This document shows, piece after piece, positions 28,711-39,556 of a stretch of 64,000 bases of DNA. Each line of letters begins with the position of its first letter. The first letter of the stretch is position 1. Below the pieces are notes generated by a model. It was not told the origin of the DNA. It saw only the letters and a list, made by a program, of their open reading frames with translations, and did no database searches. Source of the stretch: Panagrolaimus kolymaensis (lineage: Eukaryota > Nematoda > Chromadorea > Rhabditida > Panagrolaimidae); the NCBI GenBank assembly GCA_028622995.1, contig JAJQJQ010000050.1, forward strand, positions 62,001 through 126,000. Reading direction: 5' to 3'. A program made the position numbers and the translations under genes.

Positions 28711-30557
28711 TTATTTGGCGATTCCTTTTTTTTGGTTTCCATCTCCAGCAGAGTCTTCATTGGGAAGTTTTGGCTCCCATTTGTTTATGTCTTTTGTCCT
28801 TTCATAGTCTTTAATCATTTGGAACAAATTATCTAAAAAAGCTTTTTTTAAAGTTATTATATAAAATTTGGTTAATTTGCCTTTCCATTCAGTAAGACTA
28901 AACCGAACTTTATCCAATCCAACGGTAATGCATTGAGGTGGAGGAACGCCTATGTCACCTTCCATTCTGACCCATCGAACATATTCATTATTCAAAGCAT
29001 TTTTGACTGAACTTCGAGTCTCTGGAGCTGTTTGAATTAATCGTTGAGCCAATGCATGGCCATGATGAGCTACAAAAGTTAATTATTTTTAAGCTTTGAA
29101 AATGTTTTTTTCTTACGCTTTAGCTTTGAATGATCACTTTGAGGAAACTTTTCAGAATTAATTTTAGTTGGAAGGTCCTTTGCAGTTTTCACAATAAGAT
29201 CATAAGGGTTTTCAGTTTTATCAGTCAAATCAGGGAAAATACGCTCGCCTCCAACAATTTCATATAAAATTATTCCAAGAGACCAAACATCGGCTAAAAA
29301 AGTTTGTAAATGATAAAAAGAAATTAAGAAACCTTTTCAATGTTCGAATAAGCTTAACCATTGTTGAGTCCTCCTGATATTGGATATTTATGGTTCATTG
29401 CAATATATTCCAAACATTTTTTTGGCCTAAAAAAAACTCACAGCTCGGATTTGGTGGCATTTGAGGCTTGAATTCTTCTATATTTTTCTTTGATTTTAGC
29501 CAACTATTCTTTTGACTTTTAACTTCATAATATATTTCTGGCGCACGATAAGCATAAGATTCGGGTTCTTGCGGAAGTTCAGCAATTTCACTCACATGCC
29601 TGGCATTTCCCAAACAAGCAACCTTGAGGCGACATTTTTTGTTCACCATAATTGTTTCTGGTCGAAGGTCCTGTAAGTTCTTGGTTAATCTTTTTTACAT
29701 ATTTTTTAATTTACCCGATGACAAATCCCAGCTTTATGCAAATAATCCACGGCACAAAAAAGCTGAAAAGCGATAAATGAAAGTCGTTCTGCTCCGGTAC
29801 TTTTATTTTTCGATTTGAGCCATTCTCGAGTATTAATCAAATGGGTTAAAGTGAAATCCATAAAATTATAAACAATAAAAAAACTTGTAAAATCAGCTGC
29901 AGTTTGTTGAGGAGAAAAAAGATTTAGTATATTAATGATCTGTTTAAAAAAATACAATTACAAATTATTTAAAGTAATTATAACATTACGTTTTTATGAA
30001 ATAATTTTACGCATAATTCAAGTTCTCTTACAATTTTGCGATAACTTGCTTCTTCAGCATATGGGACTTGATCCTTATGGATATTGACTGTTACTTTCAT
30101 AACATCGTCCAAAGCCGTTCTGTAAAAAAATATGCTTTAGGAACTTTAAAATTAGAAAAGCAAATCTCATTCGTATTTTACATGCAGTTTTGCTAATAAA
30201 GAAAAATTAATTTTCCAATTTTAACAAAAGATAAAGAAAAAGAGTCCTATCAAATTTTTGTTTCAATCATAAAAATGGCAAGCAAGCTACTTAACCATTG
30301 CTCTTTGAACAACTTTCCTTGCAAATTCTCGACACGAAGGAGTTCAACAATGTTTTAAATACCCATTGTGATAAGGTTTTTAGGGAAAAATAACACGTTT
30401 ATTAATGTGTTAAATAGAAGAATTTAACTTACAAGCATATTTTACCATTTGGTAAAATTCCGCGAGAATTTATAGAATAACGAGAAGGGATGCCCAGCTC
30501 TTTTTCATCCGTTAAAAGTACTTCTGGAGAATTCGCATGTTCTTTCAACGCATTCAT
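28711..30557 (-). CDS. JNK/MAP-kinase-family pseudokinase
   Basis: Six exons (30433-30557, 29990-30119, 29715-29939, 29505-29670, 29117-29293, 28711-29069) join in phase to 393 residues. The protein aligns without gaps to JNK over the N-lobe (RYSINSRG...VREL against JNK RYQNLKPI...YREL, 50 positions), over IINILNLFSPQQ and HRDLRPETIMV, and on to the JNK-specific tail (PPPQ...EWKGKL). Catalytic features are mostly gone: the Gly-rich loop is ILPNGK, the beta-3 Lys position reads VNIHK (His), the HRDLKPSN Asn is Thr, DFG is CLG, and the TPY activation site is PQE. Only the HRD Asp remains. It is probably an inactive scaffold or competitor in stress-MAPK signalling. The 29294-29504 intron was chosen because it gives SQKNTDVWS, matching JNK YKENVDIWS. 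Confidence 0.82.
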
Positions 30558-31437
30558 TTATTTTATTTTGTAAGCAACTATAAATTAGGCGAAGAAAAGT
30601 TATAATATGGAAAGAAAGAAGAAAAAAATCAATTTTTTCTTCGTTAACACTTGTATTTTTACAAATGATAAGAATAAAAGAAAAAGATAAGGAGCCGAAA
30701 GAGAAAAAAACTTTTTTCCGAAATAGATACTGTAATTAGTGTTAAGCTATTTTTAATATTTGGTTTGTTTTAGAAGTTTGTAATGTCTAAAAAGAATTAA
30801 CGATTAACCACTTTATTTGACGAAAAGCCATTAATTTTCGTATTATCTAACATTAAAAACTTGGACATACATAGATCTATCGCAGCAAAAAAAAAATAAA
30901 CAAACATGATAAATTTTCACCGCAACAAAACAAATGTGAAATTTTTTTTTTGACCTTTGATGATAAGTATTTATTCAGAGATACACATTGAGAAAGAAAA
31001 AATAGAATTATAGCAAACTCATGTCTTTTTAATGAAAATAACAAAGCCTTAGTCTTCTTCATTCATTCGTTTCCATCAAAAAACAAAAAAGTGACACCAT
31101 GGACAATATAAAATCAAATTTCCCATGAATACTCCAATTCCAATTTTTCATTTTAAATTTTATTGCTGTCAATTATATATTATAAATTGTTTTTTAATTT
31201 CACTTTTAAACTAACTTTTTATAAAGGTGCACGTTATCCTAAGACAAACGTATTTAAAAAACCTTGCAAGTAGGAACAAAAATAGACAACTTTAATATGC
31301 ATAACGTTTTTTAGATTGCAAAACCAGTTTTATAGCTCTAGGGAATCTGGCTTCTCAAAAAAAAGTGGAGCGAAACAATGCTTCTTTTCAGAGACTCTCT
31401 CATTCTTTTTTTAAAAGCTTAGTTTTTTAAGACCAAA
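30558..31437. other. Upstream stretch of the pseudokinase
   Basis: About 0.9 kb of AT-rich DNA. It probably contains the pseudokinase promoter. The single minus-strand frame at 30877-31062 is low complexity. Nothing else seen. Confidence 0.45.
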
Positions 31438-31779
31438 ATGACAAAAAGCTTATTTCCATTTTACCAATTTGTTTCTATTTTTTCTTTATCATTTGGTAAA
31501 AAAGTTTCCGTGAATACTCCAAAATTATTTGCCAATTCAGAAACGGAAATTAGAGTCTTAGGCTGGGCTTTACTCGTAATATGGATAATAACTATAGTGT
31601 ACATGACCCGTGATTTTTTCTTTCCTACATTATTTTTACCAATGGTACTTCAAAGCACCTTATCGTTGGCAGAAATACAAAAATATTCACATTTAAATAC
31701 TGTGGTCGAAGAAAATGAGGGAAGTGTTAGTGATACTGTGGCTTCTGACACAATTGTGAGACATCGACATTCAGGTTAG
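31438..31779 (+). CDS. Hypothetical small membrane protein
   Basis: An ATG-started frame of 113 residues with two hydrophobic stretches (LFPFYQFVSIFSLSFG near the start, and VLGWALLVIWIITIVYM around residues 40-56) and a polar, acidic tail (VVEENEGSVSDTVASD). Codon use in the tail looks more protein-like than the surrounding noise, and the frame ends near a possible donor (TCAG|GTTAGC), so it could be a first exon. No family recognised. It may still be a chance ORF. Confidence 0.35.
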   Translation: MTKSLFPFYQFVSIFSLSFGKKVSVNTPKLFANSETEIRVLGWALLVIWIITIVYMTRDFFFPTLFLPMVLQSTLSLAEIQKYSHLNTVVEENEGSVSDTVASDTIVRHRHSG

Positions 31780-32319
31780 CCAAGGTTCAAATTATTAATT
31801 CAAGGCGGTTTAATATTTTATTACAGTAAACAAAAGATTAAAAAAAAAATGACTCAGAAAAAATTGTTACATTTACTTTTTTCTTTCGTTACCTTTTATT
31901 TTTTTTGTATAAAAAAAATCTTTGAAGAAGCTCTAAAAATTACCAACAATTACATAGCAAAAATTGGTTTTTTTCTGATACATTGGCACTCCTTTTTCAG
32001 ACTCATTGATGAAGAAATCCAAGCAAGTATTTGTTTAAAGAATAAATCATGGCGCCACATTTTTTATCTATGAACTTTTAAAATGTCACACCATAAAGTT
32101 ATGCTACCATTATTTCCAAATAATTATTCCCTTGTGAAATCAAAAAATGTGTCAGTAAATAAAAGATTATTTATCTCTATCGCTTTATCCTAGACATTCT
32201 TTACTAAAAAAACACACACATGAAACCGGAGGGTTCTACATAAAACAAGAAAAAATAAAGTTTTAAGTTTATTTTAAAATTTTTGTTAAAAATCTAATTC
32301 AAGAAAATAGTAATTTATT

Positions 32320-34106
32320 TTAGATGCTATTAATTGGTTTGCCACAATAAGCTGCTAAATTGGCTTCACGGAAAGCTTCAGAAAGTGTTGGATGTGGATG
32401 GCATACACGAGCGATGTCTTCGCTAGAGGCACCATATTCTAGAGCTAGCGTGGCTTCAGCAATCATTTCGCCAGCATTCTGAAAGCAAAAATATATTTAG
32501 CAATTTGCCAAACTTTTTAAAATTAAGGTAGCTTACAGGTCCAATAATATGAACACCAAGAAGTCGATCGGTTTCTTTATCACTTAAAACTTTGATAAAT
32601 CCTTCTTGATCGTTATTAGTTTTAGCTCGAGAATTAGCAGAGAATGGGAATTTTCCAATTTTAAATTGAACATTTTTTTCTTTTAATTGTTCTTCATTTA
32701 ATCCAACCCAAGCTACTTCAGGATGGGTGTAAACCACGGATGGAATACAATTATAATCTAAATGAACTGGGCCTCCAGCAATTCCTTCAACACAAATAAT
32801 TCCTTCATCTTCAGCTTTGTGAGCAAGCATGGGGCCTTGAATTACATCACCAATGGCAAAAATAGAGGGAACAGAAGTTTGATATCGATCATTAACTTGA
32901 ACTCGGCCACGTTCATCAGCTTTAAGACCGACACTTTCAAGGCCAAGATTTTTGGTGTATGGTCGACGGCCAATAGCAACAAGAAGGACATCACAATCAA
33001 GCTTAAAAGAAATTTTTTATATATAAAAATGCAACAATTTTTAGTTAAAATTTTAAAACCATTTTAGCGACTCTGCTTTTTTGGAAGCGATGAATTTAAA
33101 CTTTGGTCAAACAAAAAACTTACATCTTGTTTCTTTCCATCTTTAGCACCTTCAACCGAAACAGTAATATTTCCACCTGAATCTTTAGCTCCAAGAACTT
33201 TGGTATTTAACATGAATTTAAAGCCCTGTTTGGTTAAACTTTTTTGGAATTGTTTAGAAATTTCTGCATCAATTCCCATTCCACCAACATGGCCGAGGAA
33301 TTCCACTGCAATAACTTCCGCTCCAAGTCGTTGCCACACACTTCCCAATTCGAGGCCAATAACTCCAGCACCAATGACGATCATTTTCTTTGGAACTTGT
33401 TTCAATGAAAGTGCGCCAGTTGAAGAAACAATATTTTCTTCGTTAATTGTAATTCCAGGGAATGGAGTAACTTCTGATCCTGAAGCAATCAAAATGTTTC
33501 GAGCATTAATAACTGTTTCAGTGGAGCCATCATCTTTTTTAACTGTGACCAGGAAAAAAATGGATATATAAGAATATATCACTAAAAGCCAAGTAAATTA
33601 TTGTACCTCATTTGCGCCGGTGATAGTTCCATGTCCTTTGACGCCTGTGACTTTATTAGCTTTAAAAAGCATTGCGATGCCACCAGTTAATTCTTTAACC
33701 GATTTTTCTTTAGCTTTTAGCATCACGTCGAGATTGAGAGTAACATCGCCTTCTATTCCACGAGCTTTTAAATCTCCATGTTTAGCTAAGTGATAAAAAT
33801 GAGAATTGTTTAACATTGCTTTGGATGGAATACATCCAACATTAAGGCATGTACCACCATAAGTCATATCCTTTTCAACGCAAATTGTTTTCATCCCAAG
33901 TTGGGCAGCTTTTATGGCAGCAACATATCCTCCAGGTCCACTTCCAATTACAACAAGATCCGCATCTAAAGTTTATTTTCGTTTTTAAATTAAATTTTTA
34001 TTTAATTCAAAAGTCATTTTTTACCTTGTTTGCTGCTGCTAAATGCTCGCAATGAAATATTAAACAATGGTTGTCGAATAAGTGGATGACGACAAAGGGA
34101 ATACAT
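32320..34106 (-). CDS. dld-1: Dihydrolipoyl dehydrogenase, mitochondrial E3 (with a frame gap)
   Basis: Five exons: 34025-34106, 33607-33965, 33124-33542, 32537-33001, 32320-32478. The presequence [20 protein letters not shown] is a mitochondrial targeting peptide. The FAD-binding GSGPGGY, the redox-active disulfide [10 protein letters not shown], the NAD-binding [13 protein letters not shown], and the C-terminal catalytic [14 protein letters not shown] are all present. With the expected length (about 494 residues) this is the shared E3 subunit of the pyruvate, 2-oxoglutarate and branched-chain dehydrogenase complexes and of glycine cleavage. Odd point: exon 2 ends at phase 0 (GCAAATGAG|GTAC), while exon 3 after CACAG|TT needs one more base. 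A missing base in the run of six A after the acceptor, or an unusual splice, would explain it. Identity is certain; intactness is not. Confidence 0.9.
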
Positions 34107-34492
34107 TGCAACCAAAAGCTCACACTAAAGAGAGGAAAAAGTAAAAACTTTTAATAATTAATAAATTGTAAAACTCGAGTAAATTTCTAAAAAAAAAGTA
34201 TCGAAAGAAATTAGCCTTTATTATAAACGATAAAATCTTTGAATGCTCACTGAACTTAAAAAGCATCCGAGAAAAAAAAACGTTAAAAGTTTGAGCTCAA
34301 TTTTTCGTGTCAAGATTTTTTTTTCATCCTCAAAAATTATGAGAGAGTCATTTACAAGGGAAGGGTCAGACATGTTTTTTTGTTTTTGAGGTTCTGTTTT
34401 ACTAAAAATGTTCTTTAGTGCCATAGGAAACATATACCAAAATCCTAGCGGCGAATGGAAGAAGGATCCAAAGTTACAAGCCCTCAAAGATC

Positions 34493-34625
34493 CTAATTTT
34501 TAGGTGTAGCGCAATGTCATAGCTAAAGCTATTTCATACTCTGTATGCTATTATGGCCTATGCATGTAAGGCGCATGGTTCATAAAACAGCGCTTGGAAG
34601 TTCAATTCCAAAAAGCTTTTTATTT
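34493..34625 (+). repeat. tRNA-like (possibly tRNA-Met-derived) repeat
   Basis: A pol III type A box (TAGCGCAATG, 34507-34516) and B box (GTTCAATTC, 34600-34608) lie 93 nt apart. A TTCATAA stretch between them resembles a Met anticodon loop, and a T run follows. Spacing and stems are too irregular for a working tRNA, so a SINE head or tRNA pseudogene is more likely. The motif TTTTTAGGTGTA...ATGTCAT recurs at 37489-37520. Confidence 0.3.
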
Positions 34626-34650
34626 TATTTTCTTCATATTTTTTCTCTTT

Positions 34651-34720
34651 GAAATTTGAATAATAAAAAGTGAAGATAAATTTTTGATGAACATTTTTTT
34701 TATTGTTTTCTTCGCTTTTG
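34651..34720 (+). repeat. Tigger left terminal inverted repeat
   Basis: Starts GAAATTTGAATAATAAAAAG and ends TTCTTCGCTTTTG. It is the inverse of 36894-36963 with three mismatches (positions 4, 8 and 31 of the repeat). The outermost 8 bases may be flank. Confidence 0.85.
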
Positions 34721-34820
34721 ATTTTTTTCCAATAAAAATACTAACTTTAAATATTTAAAATATACTTTTTATTCATAAAAATAATTATATTTAACGAGTT
34801 CACTATAATATAAAAACTTG

Positions 34821-36848
34821 TTATCCAAAGCAACGATGTAAATCAAGAACAAAATGGTCAAAGCATAAAAATTTTGAGCAATGAGCACACAAAATGAAAG
34901 CTCGTGTTTCACATTCACATTTTGAAGTTGGTAAAATTTGATCAAAACAAAATTGAACAGGTGTCAAGAAAAAATCAGGACGTTCTTCAACATATCCACA
35001 TGCATACCAAGAATATTTTATCATGTTTTCAAACATTGGTGCGTAAAACTGTCCAACAGTTAAATCAAGAAGTGTTGCAATTCCTTGTCGATTAGAAATA
35101 TCGAAATTTGGATGACGACGACGAATTTTGTTTGTCAATTTTCTATAGAAGTTTTTAAAAGGCCTGTTGAAATAAACATCTAAAGGTTGAATTTGACCAG
35201 TAGCTTTCGGTGGAATAATATGAACTTCAACACCATCTTCATCTTGATCCAAAGCTTTTTTGTAACCATTAAAAGAATCAACGATTAAAATAGGTTTTTG
35301 TTCAGCATTTTGTTTAAACGATTCATTAAACCATTTGATAGCCAATGGAGAATCCATTAATCCAGATCTTTGGGAAGTAGCGGTTATATTTTTGAAACGT
35401 TCAAGTTGAGCATCAAAACATGCAGGTTTATTATTTTCATAGAAAATGATGAACATCGGTACTTGTAACTGTCCAGCAGCATTAATAACAACTTGAGCCG
35501 TAAAAGAATGACTTAACGCATTTAAACGAGTAGCTACACAGAAAACCTTTTTTTCTCCCTTGATTGTCAAAGTTCTATTAGATACCATCTCCATTTTTAT
35601 TCCTGTTTGATCGGCATTATATACCTACAAATCATTTTTTATTAAAAAGAATTATGGCCATAATTTAATTAATAATGAAAATATTACTTTTGAAGGATCG
35701 TGTCTTACCAAAACATCTTTAACTTTATTTTTAAAGCCTTGAATACTCTTTTGAAGTTCTGACGCACCCATAATTTGTTTTTTTGTAACATAAGCATTAA
35801 CTTTTCTACTGACAATTCGATATTTACGCTTAAATCTTTTGACCCATGATTCACTAACTACAAAATCCATAGCACCACACGCATCAGCAGCAGCCATAGC
35901 GGAATCTACGAGATCCCTATCATGAAGTTCACTTAATTGAAGCCTATCCTCCAAAAACTCTGATAAAACCATATCTTCAATTTGTTGCCATTTCTGAAAC
36001 TTTGTGCCATTCTGTTCCATATATGTTTTCATTCTGAAAAACAGATTTAAATTTAAGTATTAATTATATTTTTTACTTATTACGTGTACTGTAATTCATT
36101 GTTGCATTTACAGTTTTATTGGTTTATTTAAGAAGTTTATATAAAATGTTTCTTCTCCTTTATGACTTGCTCATTTTGTCTTTTATTAGTGATTTTGAAA
36201 ATCATACCTTGTTATTTGATTAGGATATTGGAGAAGCTTATGTTTACTTTTGATTGTGGAGAAACTCCATTTTTTTTCATATTTTTCTTCAAATATTTGC
36301 AACCATTGTTCTGGTTTATACATGATTTCTAAACGTTGGCGTTTTTCTGATGATGGCAAATGGAAATCTGGATCATCGTCTTCAACTTCATTTTCAATGG
36401 CAATATCTTCATCGTCATCTTCTTCATCGAAACCATCTATTGCAAAATCAAGAACAGTTGTTTGGTGCCCATTATTTAGAAATAATTCTGCAAGAATATT
36501 TTAGAAGCGCTCAATAAATAAAACACGTTTGCTTTATGTTGATAAATATCAAAAAAATATTGAATTTGATCATGAAAATAAGAATATTCTATTTGAAATA
36601 ATTTTTAAATAATAAGTTTTCAAGTTAGTAAAATGGTATTTGAAACATCATAGTAACCAGCAAAAAAACACCGGTGCCACATTTTAAATGTTTCGTATTT
36701 TTGTTTAAAAATACCAACCTTTAACTTCTTCAGCAAGTTCTTTTTCATCATTATTAGGCGCAAATCTATCAATATTACCTTTAGGCAAAGAAAATTGATT
36801 TACCAATATTTGCAAAACATTCGATAAATTAACACTTTTAAGGACCAT
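34821..36848 (-). CDS. Tigger/pogo-superfamily DDE transposase
   Basis: Exons 36719-36848, 36208-36487, 35688-36033 and 34821-35624 give 519 residues. The N-terminal third is helical with an acidic segment (DEEDDDEDIAIENEVEDDD) followed by a CENP-B/HTH-like region (about residues 137-245, with SESWVKRFKRKYRI typical of the second HTH). The DDE domain has YNADQTGIK (first Asp, about residue 257), ILIVDSFNGYKK (second Asp, about 368) and PPKATGQIQPLDV (third Asp, about 401), i.e. DD-32-D. The C-terminus adds a Cys/His cluster (CECE...CAHCSKFLCFDHFVLDLHRC), which pogo enzymes usually lack and which resembles a zinc-binding tail. ATG 36848 is the first in frame after the right TIR. All key residues are intact, so activity is possible. 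Confidence 0.85.
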
Positions 36849-36893
36849 TTTGATGTCGAAGTAAAACAAGAACAGACAAAATATAATAACAAG

Positions 36894-36963
36894 CAAAAGC
36901 GAAGAAAACAATAAAAAAAATGTTCATCAAAAGTTTATCTTCACTTTTTATTATTTAAAGTTC
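36894..36963 (-). repeat. Tigger right terminal inverted repeat
   Basis: Mirror copy of the left repeat. Its outer edge lies within a short spliced-looking open frame (36941-37086). Confidence 0.85.
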
Positions 36964-37086
36964 CAGGTGCATCACTATCACTAAGGTCTTGGTCTATAAA
37001 ATTAGTAAATTAAATAGCAACATGTTTTTAAAGAATTATTTACCATCTTGTTTAGGTGAACCAAAGGTATCGTACATGTTTAACAT
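36941..37086 (-). other. Short two-exon open frame cut by the Tigger end
   Basis: ATG at 37086 opens MLNMYDTFGSPKQD. A 50-nt intron (GTAAAT...TTATAG, 36994-37043) joins in phase to DQDLSDSDAPGTL, which then runs into the TIR and stops. It may be the truncated 5' end of a host gene or a chance frame. No family recognised. Confidence 0.3.
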
Positions 37087-37099
37087 TTTTTTAAAATTA

Positions 37100-39556
37100 A
37101 ATTAAAATACATATAACTTAATTTCCGAGTCGGACAATAACTTGAAAAGTTTATATCCAAGCACACACTTTAATGAAAAAAAGAAAAGAAGTGTTAATGA
37201 TAATGAATCACTCGCAAATATGACCTACAGTAATACCTTTCGCTACTTTTATATACTGGGTTCTTGTGACCTTGATCACCTTTTAAGCATTCTCATATGT
37301 AAAATGATAAGAAATGAAGAAAGTTAATTATTTTCGCATTGCAAAGTTTAGTAGGCATATAATTTTGATGCCTATACCTGAAAAAAAGGAATGCAAAAAC
37401 ATAAGCCTATAGCGCATAGGGTCATTTTTTTTATCAACTTTTTATAAAATAACTACCGAAAATAGGAGTAAGAAACAACAGAAGCCTATTTTTAGGTGTA
37501 ATATTTACACCTATGTCATTGGGCGAGATCAGATTTCCTTCATATTTAGGCTAATACAATATTTTAAGGGTAATTTATTTCAGTGTACACTTTATTATGT
37601 CAAACAGTAATGCACAACTTCGAATATTTTTTGAACCTTTCTGTTTGTGCTCTAAAGAAAAAGAGCATTTGCTTTTTTCTTTCCATTTACCTTTTAAAGA
37701 TACTTTTATTTTTAAAAATTTGCTCAAACGAACCATATTTTAAGAAATAGATACATGTAAACGTTCAGTCTTTTTTTCAATCTTCTTTACAAATTTTTTG
37801 AACTTTCATAAATCCAAAATTTGTCGATAACTTTAATTTTTATGTATTATTCGTATTTCTAAAATCATCGATACATTGTATTTTTCCATAATTACTGTTT
37901 TTTGTTTGTTTATCGATAATCTTGTAAATAAACTTTTAACAAAGGTTTAATTTATTCTCAGATAAAAATTACAAACAATTATTAGCTTTCAATAAAAATT
38001 CGTTTGATTTCCAGGGAATTTAAAGTATTTATTTTAATATTTTGATAAATCATATCGATGATAAAAAAATGAATTTACGGAATTGACCTTGTCTGTCAAC
38101 TAACTTACCATTTTCGTCTTTCTTTTCCATTTTCCCATTTGAGTTTTGATTTCTTTTAATGATTGTGATGGTTGCTGTAAAACAAATTAATGCAATTCAT
38201 TTGATCAAGACCATTTGTAACCAAAAATAATTTCCTTGAAATACATAAAAAAATGTTCCAACACGACAAAAAACAATATAGACCAGACCGATATGATTTA
38301 GCGAATTTTTAAATTTACTCTCGCTAAAATCAAAACGATCTCGTCTACTTGTGATCGTGACGATGATAAATTAAATAATACCATAATAACATCTATAAAA
38401 AATAATATTTGTCCATGATTTTAACTAACTTTTTTAATTATACAACAAAATAATCAGCCAACAAGGTGGAAAAAAGCAAACGACTTTCCGTTCATTCACC
38501 AGCCAAAAACCAACCATTCAAAACAAAACTGCGGAAAGTAGTGAATTGATTGATCGAAGAACCAAAGCATTTTTGACGGTCCTAAACATTCACAAGTGAG
38601 ACAACAACGGAGGACGACGACGCCCTGGCAATAGCTGCAGCAGAAATATAAGAACAGCCACCATCACTGCTACGAAAATAAAAAAATGTGGGGCTGATGC
38701 TGCTCAACAACTAAACAACTAAAGTGCGACCCTTTATTCAGGCAAGAAAGAGGGTAGCAAAAAAAAATAATAACGACGACGAAGGAATGGAAGGGCGTAG
38801 TTGTTGGGCGGTGCATTTTTGTATACGTGGCGGCTATTTTTTTTTTAAATCGGTCGTCGGCGTCCGACATCGACCTGTTGTTTGTCTTTTCTTTCTCCCA
38901 AGATTTAAATCAATTCTCTTTTTTTTCTCTCTTCATCTTTCACCTTTAGTTTTTTTTTGCCCCATTTTTGGTGGTCAAATCAAATCAACGTCGCTAACAA
39001 ACTATTCCTACTGCTGCTACTCTGCCGACGATGATATTGACGCCAACAACAAAAAAATATTTTTTCATGAGAGAGCACAGGCAAAAATTGGAGTGTAGCA
39101 GCGAGAAAGGAAGAAAAAACGTTGATTTTTTTATTTTCTTTATAAGGCATTCAAATAATATATTATAGTAGTGTGCGGGAAGGGAAGCGATGACAAAAAG
39201 CAACAACAAAAAAAACAGTGGCGTTGTAGTTATTGGCTTTCCAAGCAACTCTAAAATGTTGTATTATTTTTTCTTTTCTTTTTTTTCTGCGTGTATGTGT
39301 ATGCCACTGATGTTCTTATTTGTTACGCCCACCAAAAAAAAATCAAATCAAAAAAGGAAGGTAGATGTGTGTGTTTCTCCTTTCTCTCTCTCTCTCTCGA
39401 TATCGTTGAAGGCGATAGTTTTGTTTTTAATCAATAAATGATCTTTGGCAACGACAAAAACGATGTTTTTTTTATTTTTATTATATTTTTTTGTACAAAA
39501 GATAGAGAAAGATAAGTAACAAAGGTTTTCAATGACAAAAAAATTGGATACCAAGA
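37100..39556. other. 2.4-kb stretch without a supported gene
   Basis: It contains a palindrome at 37493-37513, then ordinary AT-rich DNA. At about 38460-39110 there is a more G/C- and CG-rich segment (repeated GACGACG, GGCGGC), and a TCTCTCTC run lies near 39385. A plus-strand frame at 38724-39098 inside the GC-richer part looks like low-complexity translation. A donor-like ATG|GTAAGT in the minus direction near 38110 could belong to an unseen exon. Confidence 0.4.

Larger units (their letters stand above)
34651..36963 (-). mobile_element. Tigger/pogo-type DNA transposon, apparently complete
   Basis: A 2.3-kb element bounded by 70-bp inverted repeats that agree at 67 positions by my count. 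It holds one transposase gene with an uninterrupted spliced frame. No duplicated target bases are certain. TA-rich ends and the pogo-family transposase fit insertion at TA. Near-identity of the TIRs and the lack of stop codons suggest recent arrival. Confidence 0.85.

Noticed and set aside
29359..29373. A 15-nt exon before DVWS in the kinase
   Set aside because: Too short, and the alternative donor at 29504 gives an exact-length JNK match.
30296..30317. A 22-nt exon (LKVVQRAM) in the kinase gene
   Set aside because: It breaks the phase to the next exon, while direct joining of the flanking exons aligns to JNK without a gap.
38724..39098. Plus-strand 124-codon frame
   Set aside because: Composition follows the GC-richer DNA; no splice context, no homologous motifs, overlapped by frames on the other strand.
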